NCBI RefSeq assembly: GCF_004217285.1
Contig: NZ_SHKS01000001.1
Coordinates: 372,001 to 436,000, forward strand
Origin: Streptomyces sp. BK239
Lineage (GTDB): Bacteria > Actinomycetota > Actinomycetes > Streptomycetales > Streptomycetaceae
Direction: 5' to 3'
DNA length: 64,000 bases
The notes beneath the pieces are model-generated. The model saw only the letters and a list, made by a program, of their open reading frames with translations. It was not told the origin of the DNA and made no database searches. Shown piece by piece: positions 7,873 to 15,973 of the stretch; the first letter of the stretch is position 1; every line of letters begins with the position of its first letter. Both the position numbers and the translations under genes were made by a program.

Positions 7873-7959
7873 TCACATTCGCCGGCGACAGGCGGCCGTG
7901 CCCACGCGTCGCAGGTCGACATGGCGACGCGACGAGAAGTTGAGGGACTGGGCGACCAT
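7873..7959 (-). CDS. Putative leader peptide with RRHVDLRRVGTAAC motif
   Basis: A 28-residue ORF starting MVAQSLNFSS and continuing RRHVDLRRVGTAACRRRM ends with TGA at 7873, 72 nt before the ROK gene. The RRHVDL-x-R-V-x-(T/S)A-x-C pattern is one I recognise from short actinomycete ORFs annotated as putative leader peptides ahead of sulfur-assimilation and organosulfur genes. The single Cys codon is TGT, the rare one. A -10-like TAGCTT sits 7 nt before the ATG, so the mRNA is probably leaderless. The expected role is not as a protein but as a translated sensor: ribosome stalling at the Cys codon when charged tRNA-Cys is low would alter expression of the downstream genes. Confidence 0.8.
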   Translation of the reverse strand: MVAQSLNFSSRRHVDLRRVGTAACRRRM

Positions 7960-7966
7960 GCGCCAG

Positions 7967-7995
7967 AAGCTAGCAAAGCCGTCCACGGCTGCCCA
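7967..7995 (-). promoter_or_regulatory. Promoter of the leader peptide-ROK transcript
   Basis: The minus strand carries TGGGCA (7995-7990), a 17-nt spacer and TAGCTT (7972-7967), then 7 nt to the leader ATG at 7959. The transcription start should coincide with or closely precede that ATG. Confidence 0.5.
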
Positions 7996-8262
7996 GACGG
8001 TGACCGACGGGCGAGACGGGCCCGGTCCACGCCCGCGCCACGATTGGTGGAACCCTACAGACGTGCGTCACCGGCTCCCCGTAGCCCGTGCCACGTCACC
8101 TCAGTGACCGGAGTCACGTCCGTACGGGTGTAACCCCCATCCTTTGTCCGGAGCCCACCAAGCCGCCGATCATCCGTTTGTCGACCACTGACGGTGAGCG
8201 GACCGCTCCCGCTGGGATAGCGTCGCCGTGTCCCCGAACCGTCCACGTCCCGCGGAGCCCCC
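7996..8262. promoter_or_regulatory. Intergenic region between ROK leader and bioY
   Basis: This spacer holds no convincing gene. At 8095-8116 three GTCAC-type half-sites occur in alternating orientation: GTCAC-CTCA-GTGAC (8095-8108) overlapping TGAC-CGGA-GTCA (8105-8116). They may be an operator for bioY. No biotin-regulator site could be named. Confidence 0.35.
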
Positions 8263-8841
8263 ATGAGCATCGCCGCCACCACCGTCCGCCCCGGACAGGT
8301 CCTCGCCGACCTCCTCCCGGCCTCCCGTGTCCGGGACGCCGCGCTCGTGCTCGGCGGCGCCGCGCTCACCGGCCTCGCGGCCCAGATCGCCGTCCCCGTG
8401 CCCGGCTCCCCGGTGCCGGTGACCGGCCAGACCTTCGCCGCCCTGCTCGTCGGGACCACCCTGGGGGCCGGGCGCGGCTTCCTCGCCCTCGCCCTCTACG
8501 CCGTGGCCGGCGTCGCGGGCGTCCCCTGGTTCGCCGAAGCCGGCTCCGGCGCGGGCGCGGTGTCCTTCGGCTACGTCCTGGGCATGCTCCTCGCCTCCAC
8601 CGTCGTCGGCGCCCTGGCGCGGCGCGGCGCGGACCGCGGCGTGTGGCGCATGGCGGGCGCCATGCTGATCGGCGAGGCGATCATCTACGCCGTCGGCGTC
8701 CCGTACCTGGCCTACGCGGCCGACATCTCCGCCTCCGCCGCGATCGCGGCCGGCCTCACCCCGTTCCTGATCGGCGACGCCCTCAAGGCCGCGCTGGCGA
8801 TGGGCCTGCTGCCGACCGCCTGGAAGTTCGCGAACCGCTGA
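8263..8841 (+). CDS. bioY: Biotin ECF transporter S component BioY
   Basis: A 192-aa membrane protein with about six helices. Conserved BioY features are PVTGQTFAALLVGTTLGAGR near residue 52, then LYAVAGVAGVPWFAEAGSG, the GYVLGMLLAS helix and the C-terminal LIGDALKAALAMGLLPTAW. BioY captures biotin, alone or with an ECF energy module (BioMN). No bioM or bioN is adjacent, so it either acts alone or shares a distant module. A GCGGAG Shine-Dalgarno precedes the ATG. The gene is flanked downstream by a strong bidirectional terminator. It is unrelated to the sulfur locus except that biotin contains sulfur. Confidence 0.93.
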   Translation: MSIAATTVRPGQVLADLLPASRVRDAALVLGGAALTGLAAQIAVPVPGSPVPVTGQTFAALLVGTTLGAGRGFLALALYAVAGVAGVPWFAEAGSGAGAVSFGYVLGMLLASTVVGALARRGADRGVWRMAGAMLIGEAIIYAVGVPYLAYAADISASAAIAAGLTPFLIGDALKAALAMGLLPTAWKFANR

Positions 8842-8873
8842 GCGACGGCCGGTCCGACTCCGGCGCCGACACC

Positions 8874-8922
8874 GGAAGAGGCCCGCTCGGGGCAGACCAC
8901 CTGCCCCGAGCGGGCCTCTTCC
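8874..8922. terminator. Bidirectional terminator between bioY and the LPXTG gene
   Basis: A 22-bp perfect stem (8874-8895 with 8901-8922) and a 5-nt loop ACCAC lie between two converging genes. It begins GGAAGAGGCCCGC and mirrors it exactly. Confidence 0.9.
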
Positions 8923-8959
8923 GTGCGCCGTGGGAGAGGGCCACGGCGCACTCTCCGTA

Positions 8960-9676
8960 TCAGGCCTCGCGCCCTGGCGGACGCCGCCGTGACCACCGCA
9001 GTCCGGCCGCGCCGACCACGATCAGCGCCGCCCCGGCCGCGCACCACGGCAGGACGGCCGGCCCGGTCCGGGGTAGTTCGTCGCCGCCCGGCGCCGCCGG
9101 CGTGTTGTCCGTGCCGAGCAGCAGGGGCGTCGCGGGCGCGTTCGGCGACGGGTTCGTCGTACCGAACGGCACCGGGCCCTGCTGCCAGAACGTCTTCGCC
9201 CCGTCGGCGCTCTGGACGGGCAGGCAGATCCTCCCCTTCCGGCCCGTGTCGAAGGTCGCGCCGACCGCGTACGACTTCGACGCGCCGGCGGCGAGTTCAC
9301 CGACCGGGCAGGCGAAACCGCTGTTCGCGCCCTCGGGGAGATCCTTCCGCGTGATCGCGGAGCACCCCGCCACGTTCTTCACCGTCAGCCCGTCGAACCC
9401 GACGACCAGCAGTCTGACGTCGCCGCTCCCGTTGGTCCCCTCGTTGCGCAACGTGGCGGTGATCACCGTTTCGTGCGAGGCGTTGTCGACCGAGATCCGC
9501 TCCGGCAGCAGCGTGCTCATCTTCACGCCCGCGGGCGCCGCGTCGACGGCCTTCCCCCCTTTGCCGGACCCGGGCCCCGGGTCGCCCGCGGCGGCGGGCA
9601 GGGCCAGAATCATCACCGCCGAGAAAGACGCCGCGATCAGCGATCCGGCGATGGTCGTCGTACCACGAGAACTCAT
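8960..9676 (-). CDS. Secreted LPXTG-anchored surface protein
   Basis: A 238-aa protein read from ATG 9676 (MSSRGTTTIAGSLIAASF) with an AAGGGGGA ribosome-binding site. Residues 1-30 form a signal peptide ending near PAAAGD. A linker GDPGPGSGKGGKAVDAAP precedes a beta-rich domain of about 150 residues with two Cys (VAGCSAITR and SGFACPVGEL) that could form a disulfide, and a third at RICLPVQ. The C-terminus has the sortase signal LPRTG at residues 201-205, a hydrophobic helix and the positive tail RWSRRRPPGREA, so it should be covalently attached to peptidoglycan. Function is unknown. It diverges from a membrane Ser/Thr kinase gene with a 212-nt shared promoter region. Confidence 0.82.
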   Translation of the reverse strand: MSSRGTTTIAGSLIAASFSAVMILALPAAAGDPGPGSGKGGKAVDAAPAGVKMSTLLPERISVDNASHETVITATLRNEGTNGSGDVRLLVVGFDGLTVKNVAGCSAITRKDLPEGANSGFACPVGELAAGASKSYAVGATFDTGRKGRICLPVQSADGAKTFWQQGPVPFGTTNPSPNAPATPLLLGTDNTPAAPGGDELPRTGPAVLPWCAAGAALIVVGAAGLRWSRRRPPGREA

Positions 9677-9888
9677 GTTCGTCCCCCTTGGCTGCGCCTG
9701 AATTCGCAGTACTTGAAGAGGTACCACAAGATTTCTCCGCACTATGCTGGTACGCCACCAAGTGTGACCATTGTGTTCCAGGGGTCTGGCAATGGAGGGG
9801 GTGCAGCGAATTGCCGGGGAGCGCGGGGAACCCAGGAATTCCGGAAAACGCTGGGAACACGGGGAAAGGCGGTGTCCAGGGTTTTGTC

Positions 9889-11493
9889 GTGGCGGGCCGG
9901 TACCGGTTGGCCGAAGTGATCGGGCAGGGGGGAATGGGGCGGGTGTGGCGCGCCGCCGACGAGATGCTCGACCGGGTGGTCGCGGTGAAGGAGATGCGCA
10001 TCGACGGCCTCGACGCCGAGGACGGCCGCACCCGCCGTGAACGCGCCCTGCGCGAGGCCCGCGCCACCGCACGCATCGACCACCCCGGTGTCGTACGGAT
10101 CTACGACGTCGTCGACGAGGGCGAACGCCTCTGGATCGTCATGGAGTTGGTCGCCGGACGCTCCCTGGAGCGCCTCACCGCCGAGGAGGGCCCGCTCGGC
10201 CCCAGGGAGACGGCCCGGATCGGCCTCGGTCTGATCGCCGCGCTGCGCCAGGTGCACGCGCGGGGCGTCCTGCACCGTGACATCAAACCGGGCAACGTCC
10301 TCCTGGACGACGGCGGGCGGCGCGTGGTCCTCACCGACTTCGGCATCGCCGCGATCCAGGACGCCAAGGCGCTCACCATGGTGGGCATGCTGGTCGGCTC
10401 CCCCGACTACATGGCTCCCGAGCGGGTCTCGGGCAGGCCCCAGGGCGCGGCCTCGGACGTCTGGTCGCTGGGCGCCACCCTCTGCGCCGCCCTGGCCGGG
10501 CACTCCCCCTTCTCCCGCGGCACCACCCTCGCGACCCTCCACGCCGTGCTCTACGAGGAACCCGAACTCCCCTCCGGTGCGGGCCCGTTGCGCGAGATCC
10601 TCACAGCGGCGCTGCGCAAGGAGCCGTCGCTGCGCGCCGACCTGGACGCCCTGGAGACCGCCCTGCGCCCGGTGGCCTTCCCCGCTCCGACCCCGACCCT
10701 GCCCGCGCACCCGGCCGGGACGCCCGCCGCCGGGGTGGACGGGGCGGATCGGGCACGCGTCGCGACGGAACGCGGGCCGGCCCCGCCCACGGTCGCCCGT
10801 CCGGATCCGTCGGCGCCGGCCGGGTCCACCGGCCCCGCCCGGCGCCGCCGCACGGTGCGGTGGGCCGCGGTGGGCGCCGTGGCCGTGAGCGTGGCCGGCG
10901 CAGTGGTGTGGGCCGCGATGTCCGCGGGCGGGGCCGGAGCCGACGGGACCGGCGCCTCGCCGCGGCCGAGCCCCGCGGTCACGGCTTCCGGCACGACGAA
11001 CGGCCCCAGCGCCACTGCGGTCCCCGGCGGTTCCTCGCCCACCGTGGCGGGGACGTACCGGCCGCCGAGTCTGCCGCCGGGCGCGCACCAGGAGGCCGGC
11101 GGGTACGCGTGGGCGACGCCCCGGGGATGGCGGCGGGACCTGAAGACGGGAGCGGAGGTGCACTACACCTCCCCGGACGGCACGCAGGAGCTCGTCGCCA
11201 AGTCCTCCCTGGCCCGGGGCGATCTGATGGAGACCTGGCGGACCTCCGAGAGGAACGCCCGCCAGGGCCGGGGCTACCGCAAGATCCGTCTGGAGGAGGC
11301 GACGTTCCGGGGCCGGCCGGCGGTCGTGTGGGAGTACGCCTTCACCCTCGGCGGCGTCCCCTGGCACGCCGTCCTGCTGGGCTTCACCCAGGACGGGACG
11401 ACGTACCAGGTCGACACCTGGTACCAGCCGGCCGTGGAGACGAGCGCGCTGCGGATCTACGAGAGGGTCAAGGACAGCTTCACCGTGCTCTGA
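9889..11493 (+). CDS. Membrane-anchored Ser/Thr protein kinase (PknB type)
   Basis: Read from GTG 9889 (VAGRYRLAEVIGQGGMGRVW) the protein is 534 aa. It shows the glycine loop at 11-17, catalytic Lys34, HRDIKPGN at 129-136, DFG at 150-152 and APE in the activation segment, so it should be active. A Pro/Ala linker leads to one membrane helix (WAAVGAVAVSVAGAVVW) and an extracellular Thr/Ser/Pro-rich stalk followed by a domain of about 130 residues (YAWATPRGWRRDLKTGAEV onward) of unknown ligand. No PASTA repeats are present. An in-frame ATG at 9688 is possible but would lie in the low-GC divergent promoter, so the GTG at the family's natural start is chosen. The extracellular domain implies signal sensing. 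Confidence 0.88.
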   Translation: MAGRYRLAEVIGQGGMGRVWRAADEMLDRVVAVKEMRIDGLDAEDGRTRRERALREARATARIDHPGVVRIYDVVDEGERLWIVMELVAGRSLERLTAEEGPLGPRETARIGLGLIAALRQVHARGVLHRDIKPGNVLLDDGGRRVVLTDFGIAAIQDAKALTMVGMLVGSPDYMAPERVSGRPQGAASDVWSLGATLCAALAGHSPFSRGTTLATLHAVLYEEPELPSGAGPLREILTAALRKEPSLRADLDALETALRPVAFPAPTPTLPAHPAGTPAAGVDGADRARVATERGPAPPTVARPDPSAPAGSTGPARRRRTVRWAAVGAVAVSVAGAVVWAAMSAGGAGADGTGASPRPSPAVTASGTTNGPSATAVPGGSSPTVAGTYRPPSLPPGAHQEAGGYAWATPRGWRRDLKTGAEVHYTSPDGTQELVAKSSLARGDLMETWRTSERNARQGRGYRKIRLEEATFRGRPAVVWEYAFTLGGVPWHAVLLGFTQDGTTYQVDTWYQPAVETSALRIYERVKDSFTVL

Positions 11494-11498
11494 ACGCG

Positions 11499-11528
11499 CG
11501 AAGGGGCCCGCACGGGCGGGCCCCTTCG
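11499..11528. terminator. Terminator between kinase and permease genes
   Basis: A 13-bp stem CGAAGGGGCCCGC/GCGGGCCCCTTCG (11499-11511 with 11516-11528) with a 4-nt loop sits between converging genes and can serve both. Confidence 0.88.
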
Positions 11529-11553
11529 ACGGTCCGGTGGGACGGACGTACGG

Positions 11554-13026
11554 CTACTTCTCGACCGGGACGGTGTCCTCCGCGACGGCCGGAACCGCGG
11601 CGGCGGTCTTGCCCTTCACCTTCTCCTTCACGAAGGCGATGGCGATCACGACCGCCGCGACGAGCAGCGACAGCAGCACGGTCTCCCGGCCGTCGTGCTC
11701 GGTGTCGGTGAGCATGTAGCCGAGCACGAACACGATCAGCGCGGCCGCCGCCCAGGTCAGGTACGGGTACAGCCACATCCGCACGACCAGCTTCTCCGGG
11801 GACTCCGCCTGGATGATCTTCCGCATGCGCAGCTGCGAGAAGCAGATCACCAGCCACACGAACAGCGCGACCGCGCCGCTGGAGTTGACCAGGAAGAGGA
11901 ACACGGAGTCCGGGAACTTGTAGTTGAAGAAGACCGCGACGAACCCGAACACCACGGAGGAGATGATCGCCGCCATCGGCACGCCACGGCTGTTCGTCCG
12001 CGCGAACGCCTTGGGCGCGTCGCCGCGACGGCCGAGCGAGAACGCCATCCGGGAAGCGGTGTAGAGACCGGAGTTCAGGCAGGACAGCACCGAGGTCAGC
12101 ACGATGAAGTTCATGATCTGACCGGCGTTGCCGATGCCGAGGGAGTCCAGGGCGGCGACGTAGGAGCCCTTCTCCTTGATGGAGGGATCGTTCCACGGCA
12201 GCAGCGCGACGACGACGAAGATCGAGCCGAGGTAGAAGACGCCGATACGCCAGATGATGCTGTTGGTGGACTTCGTCACCGCGCGCTGCGGGTCCTCGGA
12301 CTCGCCGGCGGCCAGCGTCGCGATCTCACTGCCCATGAAGGAGAAGACGACGAGCAGCACACCGGTGAGAATCGCGCCCGGTCCGTTGGGCAGGAAGCCG
12401 CCGTGCTCGGTGAGGTTGCCGATGCCGGCCTTGTCGCTGTCGACGCCGGGCAGCAGGCCGAAGACGGCGAGCCCGCCGACGACGATGAAGGCGCCGATGG
12501 CGACGACCTTGATGCCGGCGAACCAGAACTCGAACTCGCCGTAGGAGCCCACGGAGACCAGGTTGGTGGCGGTCAGGACCACCATCACGATCAGCGCCCA
12601 CCCCCACTGGGGCACCGCCGGTATCCAGCCCTCGAGGATCTCCGCGCCCGCCGTCGCCTCCACGGCGAGGACGACGACCCAGAAGAACCAGTACAGCCAG
12701 CCGATGGAGAAGCCGGCCCAGGAACCGAGCGCGCGGTCGGCGTGCGCGGAGAAGGAGCCGGACGTCGGGTTGGCCGCGGACATCTCACCGAGCATCCGCA
12801 TCACCAGCACCACGAGCGTGCCGACGAGGGCGTACGAAAGGAGGATGCCGGGCCCGGCGGTGGCGATGCCCGTCTTGGATCCTACGAACAGTCCGGCACC
12901 GATGACGCCGCCGATGGCGATCATCGAAAGATGGCGGTTCTTGAGGCCCGCCTGCAGACCGGGCCCGGGTTCTTCAGGGCCTCCGGGGCCGTTTTCGGCC
13001 TTCGTCAGAGTCGGCTGCGAAGTCAT
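11554..13026 (-). CDS. Amino acid permease (APC superfamily)
   Basis: A 490-aa, 12-helix transporter with AIGGVIGAGLFVGSKTG in helix 1, LVMRMLGEMSAANPTSGSFS and the helix-8 region LPWNDPSIKEKGSYVAALDS. These are hallmarks of GabP/AnsP/CycA-type proton-coupled amino acid importers. It shares whole blocks (RMLGEMSAA, SGSFSAHA, GEFEFWFA, YVAALD, GASR/TASR-MA-S) with the partial permease at 1-1067, so the two are paralogues. The C-terminus is a lysine- and alanine-rich cytoplasmic tail. The start has an AGGAAA ribosome-binding site. The upstream region carries several inverted repeats. The transported amino acid is undetermined. Confidence 0.92.
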   Translation of the reverse strand: MTSQPTLTKAENGPGGPEEPGPGLQAGLKNRHLSMIAIGGVIGAGLFVGSKTGIATAGPGILLSYALVGTLVVLVMRMLGEMSAANPTSGSFSAHADRALGSWAGFSIGWLYWFFWVVVLAVEATAGAEILEGWIPAVPQWGWALIVMVVLTATNLVSVGSYGEFEFWFAGIKVVAIGAFIVVGGLAVFGLLPGVDSDKAGIGNLTEHGGFLPNGPGAILTGVLLVVFSFMGSEIATLAAGESEDPQRAVTKSTNSIIWRIGVFYLGSIFVVVALLPWNDPSIKEKGSYVAALDSLGIGNAGQIMNFIVLTSVLSCLNSGLYTASRMAFSLGRRGDAPKAFARTNSRGVPMAAIISSVVFGFVAVFFNYKFPDSVFLFLVNSSGAVALFVWLVICFSQLRMRKIIQAESPEKLVVRMWLYPYLTWAAAALIVFVLGYMLTDTEHDGRETVLLSLLVAAVVIAIAFVKEKVKGKTAAAVPAVAEDTVPVEK

Positions 13027-13063
13027 GGAACGGGGTTTCCTTTGCGCCGCGGGGTGTGACTCC

Positions 13064-13135
13064 CGTACGAGCGGATGTACGGGCCGTACAAGGGGGTGTA
13101 CGAGCCGGTCCAGTGAATCCGAGGCATTCGGATTC
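13064..13135. promoter_or_regulatory. Array of inverted repeats upstream of the permease
   Basis: The region between the permease and rpiB contains TGTAC-GGGCC-GTACA (13076-13090), two flanking GTACGAG copies (about 13064 and 13099), and the 8-bp inverted repeat GAATCCGA/TCGGATTC (13115-13122 with 13128-13135). A further GAATCCGGAT follows near 13147. They look like regulator-binding sites controlling the divergent genes. No known regulator was recognised. Confidence 0.45.
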
Positions 13136-13255
13136 GGGAACCTTTGAATCCGGATCGTTACTTGAGGTTTTCCTGAGGTTCCAATGGGGCACGTAGGTTT
13201 TTCGGGCCCGACACCCCGCGCTGCTACCCCGCAACACGCGTGTCACACTCGTCCC

Positions 13256-13741
13256 ATGCGCGTGTATCTCGGCTCGGACCATGCCGGCTTCGAACTCAAG
13301 AACCATCTCGTCGAATGGCTGAAGGCGGCGGGCCACGACCCGGTCGACTGCGGCCCGCACATCTACGACGCCCAGGACGACTACCCGCCCTTCTGCCTCC
13401 GCGCCGCCGAGCGGACGGCCGCCGACGCCGACTCCCTCGGCATCGTCATCGGCGGCTCCGGCAACGGCGAGCAGATCGCGGCGAACAAGGTGAAGGGCGT
13501 GCGCGCGGCCCTCGCCTGGAGCGAGGAGACGGCTACTCTCGGCCGCCAGCACAACAACGCCAACGTCGTCGCGATCGGCGGCCGGATGCACACCCAGGAC
13601 GAGGCGACGAAGTTCGTCGAGACCTTCCTCGCCACCCCGTTCTCGGGTGACGAACGCCACATCCGCCGCATCGACATGCTGTCGGACTACGAGACGACGG
13701 GCGAGCTGCCCGCGATCCCGCCCCACCACCCCCAGCAGTAA
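13256..13741 (+). CDS. rpiB: Ribose-5-phosphate isomerase B
   Basis: A 161-aa protein starting MRVYLGSDHAGFELKNHLVE, the diagnostic RpiB/LacAB N-terminus. Further conserved blocks are DYPPFCLRAAERT, IVIGGSGNGEQIAANKVKG and the LGRQHNNANVVAIGGRMH segment. It interconverts ribose 5-phosphate and ribulose 5-phosphate in the pentose phosphate pathway. There is no Shine-Dalgarno before the ATG, and CACACT lies 6 nt upstream, so the message may be leaderless. The nei-like gene follows 73 nt downstream. Confidence 0.95.
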   Translation: MRVYLGSDHAGFELKNHLVEWLKAAGHDPVDCGPHIYDAQDDYPPFCLRAAERTAADADSLGIVIGGSGNGEQIAANKVKGVRAALAWSEETATLGRQHNNANVVAIGGRMHTQDEATKFVETFLATPFSGDERHIRRIDMLSDYETTGELPAIPPHHPQQ

Positions 13742-13814
13742 TCCACCCCACCCCGCCCGACCACCGGGCCGGGCGGGGACCGGGGAGACGACGGCAGCGG
13801 AAGGACGGCGCTCA

Positions 13815-14627
13815 GTGCCGGAAGGGCACACGATTCACCGGCTGGCACAGGACTACGCCGCCCGCTTCGCCGGCACGGCCCCCCGTCTCACCAGCCCCCA
13901 GGGCAAGTTCAGCGACGCCGCCGACCTCCTCACCGGCACCCCCCTCACCCGTACCGAGGCCCACGGCAAGCACCTGTTCCTCGGCTTCGGCGCCGCGCCC
14001 TCCTGGATCCACATCCACCTGGGCCTCTTCGGCAAGGTCACCTTCGGCGACGCCCCCGCGCCCCCGCCCACGGACACCGTCCGCCTCCGCCTCGCGACCG
14101 GGACGTCGTACGCCGATCTGCGCGGCCCGACCACCTGCGCCCTGATCACCGACGCCGAGAAGCAGGCGGTCCACGCCCGGCTCGGCCCCGACCCGCTCCG
14201 TGAGGACGCCGACCCCGGCATCGCCTACCGACGGATCTCCCGCAGCCGGACAGCGATCGCCGCCCTGCTGCTGGACCAGAAGGTCATCGCCGGCGTCGGC
14301 AACGTCTACCGCGCCGAGGTCCTCTTCCGGCACGGCGTCGACCCGTACCGCGCGGGCCGGGACGTCACTCCCGCCGAATGGGACGCGATCTGGGCCGACC
14401 TCGCCGCTCTCATGCGCGACGGCGTCCGCGACAACCGCATCGACACGGTCCGCCCGGAGCACACCCCCGAGGCGATGGGCCGTCCGCCCCGCGTCGACGA
14501 CCACGGCGGCGAGGTCTACGTCTACCGCCGCACCCACCAGCCCTGCCACCTCTGCGGCGAGGCCGTCCGCACCGCCGACCTCGCCGCCCGCAACCTCTTC
14601 TGGTGCCCGACCTGCCAGAAGCGCTGA
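13815..14627 (+). CDS. Fpg/Nei-family DNA glycosylase/AP lyase
   Basis: Read from GTG 13815 the protein is 270 aa and begins (M)PEGHTIHRLAQD; after Met removal the N-terminal Pro and the following Glu are the catalytic pair of Fpg/Nei enzymes. A GGAAGGA ribosome-binding site supports this start, and longer upstream frames would bury the catalytic Pro. The helix-two-turn-helix region contains LLDQKVIAGVGNVYRAE. The C-terminus is a zinc finger CHLC...CPTCQK, and QGKFSDAADLL is typical of actinobacterial Nei proteins. It excises oxidised bases and nicks the DNA. Nei is more likely than Fpg (PEGHTIH rather than PELPEVE). Confidence 0.93.
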   Translation: MPEGHTIHRLAQDYAARFAGTAPRLTSPQGKFSDAADLLTGTPLTRTEAHGKHLFLGFGAAPSWIHIHLGLFGKVTFGDAPAPPPTDTVRLRLATGTSYADLRGPTTCALITDAEKQAVHARLGPDPLREDADPGIAYRRISRSRTAIAALLLDQKVIAGVGNVYRAEVLFRHGVDPYRAGRDVTPAEWDAIWADLAALMRDGVRDNRIDTVRPEHTPEAMGRPPRVDDHGGEVYVYRRTHQPCHLCGEAVRTADLAARNLFWCPTCQKR

Positions 14628-14640
14628 ACCCGCCCCAGGG

Positions 14641-14708
14641 CGCGTTTCGAGAGTCACGCCTGCCCGGCGGCGTGCCCTTCGGGCGGACGACGCTGCTTTC
14701 GAAACGCG
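14641..14708. terminator. Inverted repeat between converging nei-like and acetyltransferase genes
   Basis: CGCGTTTCGA (14641-14650) and TCGAAACGCG (14699-14708) form a perfect 10-bp outer stem around a G/C-rich interior with GCCC-TTC-GGGC (14674-14684). It fills the whole gap between two converging genes and ends 3 nt before the acetyltransferase stop. Confidence 0.6.
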
Positions 14709-14710
14709 AC

Positions 14711-15973
14711 CTAGAAGCCGTGCGGCAGCCAGGGCGCCGCCCAGCCGCCGAACGCCACCGACGCCTCCTCCAGCGCCCCCGGGCGCAGCTCGCGCACCCG
14801 GCCGGCCGCGGCCAGCGACCCCAGGCTCACGCCCCCCAGATACACCGCCCCCAACTCCCGTACGGACAGCGCGAGATCAGCCCCGTCCGTCGTCCGCTCA
14901 CAGCTCGCCCCCTTCGCGTCGCCGGTCAGCCGCCAACGCCCCGTGTTCCACGGGCAGAAGGCGTCCTCGACGTCCAACACCACGTCCACCGGGGCCGGAT
15001 ACGTCCGCGCCTCGAGCGCGGCCCCGACGTCGACCAGCCGCACGTACAGCGAGTCCCGCACCCGCGGGTCACACCGGCGCACGTCCGAGACGAGGTGCTG
15101 CCAGCTCTCGTCCACGGGCCGGCTGCGCACCTTCAGCGAGGTGGTCAGGTCGATGCCGAACAGGAACCGCCACAGCGCCGCGCCAGAACAGGGGTCCACC
15201 GCGACCAGATCCTGCAGCACCACCTGCCCGTTGTGCCCGGCGTCCGTCCACCGCGGAGCGACCCGGAACCGGGCGTACCCGCTGACCTCGCCGTCCCGTT
15301 CGGCGAGCACGCACTGCAGCGGCGACGCGCCGCCCCGCGCGCTCTCCGGGTCGAGCACCCCCAGCCGCTCCCACCCGGGCCGCCGCGCCAGCATCCCCGG
15401 CCGCAGCGGCACCGTACGCGCGTACAGCGCCTCGCACGCGTCCAGGCTGCCCAGGGGATCGGCGTAGCGCAGGCGTACGTCATCGGTGCCGGGCGGGACG
15501 GACAGCCGCACCCGGCTCGTGTCGATCTCGGCGTGGAGGGCGGAGGTCGCCGCGCCGTACCCGAACCGGCCGTAGATCGCGGGCTCGGAGGCGGTGAGGA
15601 CGGCCAACGGCTCGCCCCACGCGCGTATGTCGTCGAGCTGGCGCCGCATCATCGAGGTCAGGACGCCGCGCCGCCGGTGCGTGGCCGCCACGGAGACCAT
15701 CGTCACGCCCGCGGCCGGCACCGAAGCCCCGCCGGGCACCGTCAACCGGAAGTCGTACGCCCCCGCGGTCCCCACCAACAGCTCACCGTCCCAGGCGGCC
15801 AGGGAACGCTCGTACGGAGTGAGCGCTCTCCACAACTCACGCTCCTCAGCGGCATCGTCGACGCCACCGAAGGCGCGCACCAGATTGTCGTACCATTCGT
15901 CCCAGCCGTCCTGCCGCAGCACCGTGAGAGCCGCGGCCGGAAGGGGCGCGCGCCCCGTCGCCTCAGTCGTCAT
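14711..15973 (-). CDS. Eis-like GNAT N-acetyltransferase
   Basis: A 420-aa protein with the three-part architecture of Eis: an N-terminal GNAT domain with the acetyl-CoA motif VSVAATHRRRGVLTSMMRRQ (about residues 95-115), a second degenerate GNAT domain, and a C-terminal SCP2-like domain (residues about 310-400, VDVVLDVEDAFCPWNTGRW). The C-terminus ends in PWLPHGF, matching the family's use of the terminal carboxylate in catalysis. Mycobacterial Eis acetylates aminoglycosides and peptides at several amines; the substrate here is unknown. It converges on the nei-like gene and diverges from the phosphatase gene. Confidence 0.88.
   Translation of the reverse strand: MTTEATGRAPLPAAALTVLRQDGWDEWYDNLVRAFGGVDDAAEERELWRALTPYERSLAAWDGELLVGTAGAYDFRLTVPGGASVPAAGVTMVSVAATHRRRGVLTSMMRRQLDDIRAWGEPLAVLTASEPAIYGRFGYGAATSALHAEIDTSRVRLSVPPGTDDVRLRYADPLGSLDACEALYARTVPLRPGMLARRPGWERLGVLDPESARGGASPLQCVLAERDGEVSGYARFRVAPRWTDAGHNGQVVLQDLVAVDPCSGAALWRFLFGIDLTTSLKVRSRPVDESWQHLVSDVRRCDPRVRDSLYVRLVDVGAALEARTYPAPVDVVLDVEDAFCPWNTGRWRLTGDAKGASCERTTDGADLALSVRELGAVYLGGVSLGSLAAAGRVRELRPGALEEASVAFGGWAAPWLPHGF

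Noticed and set aside
9688..9888. Upstream ATG extension of the Ser/Thr kinase
   Set aside because: It would start 12 nt from the divergent ATG and encode an unrelated Cys/Trp-rich stretch across the lower-GC promoter. Kinase homology begins at GTG 9889.
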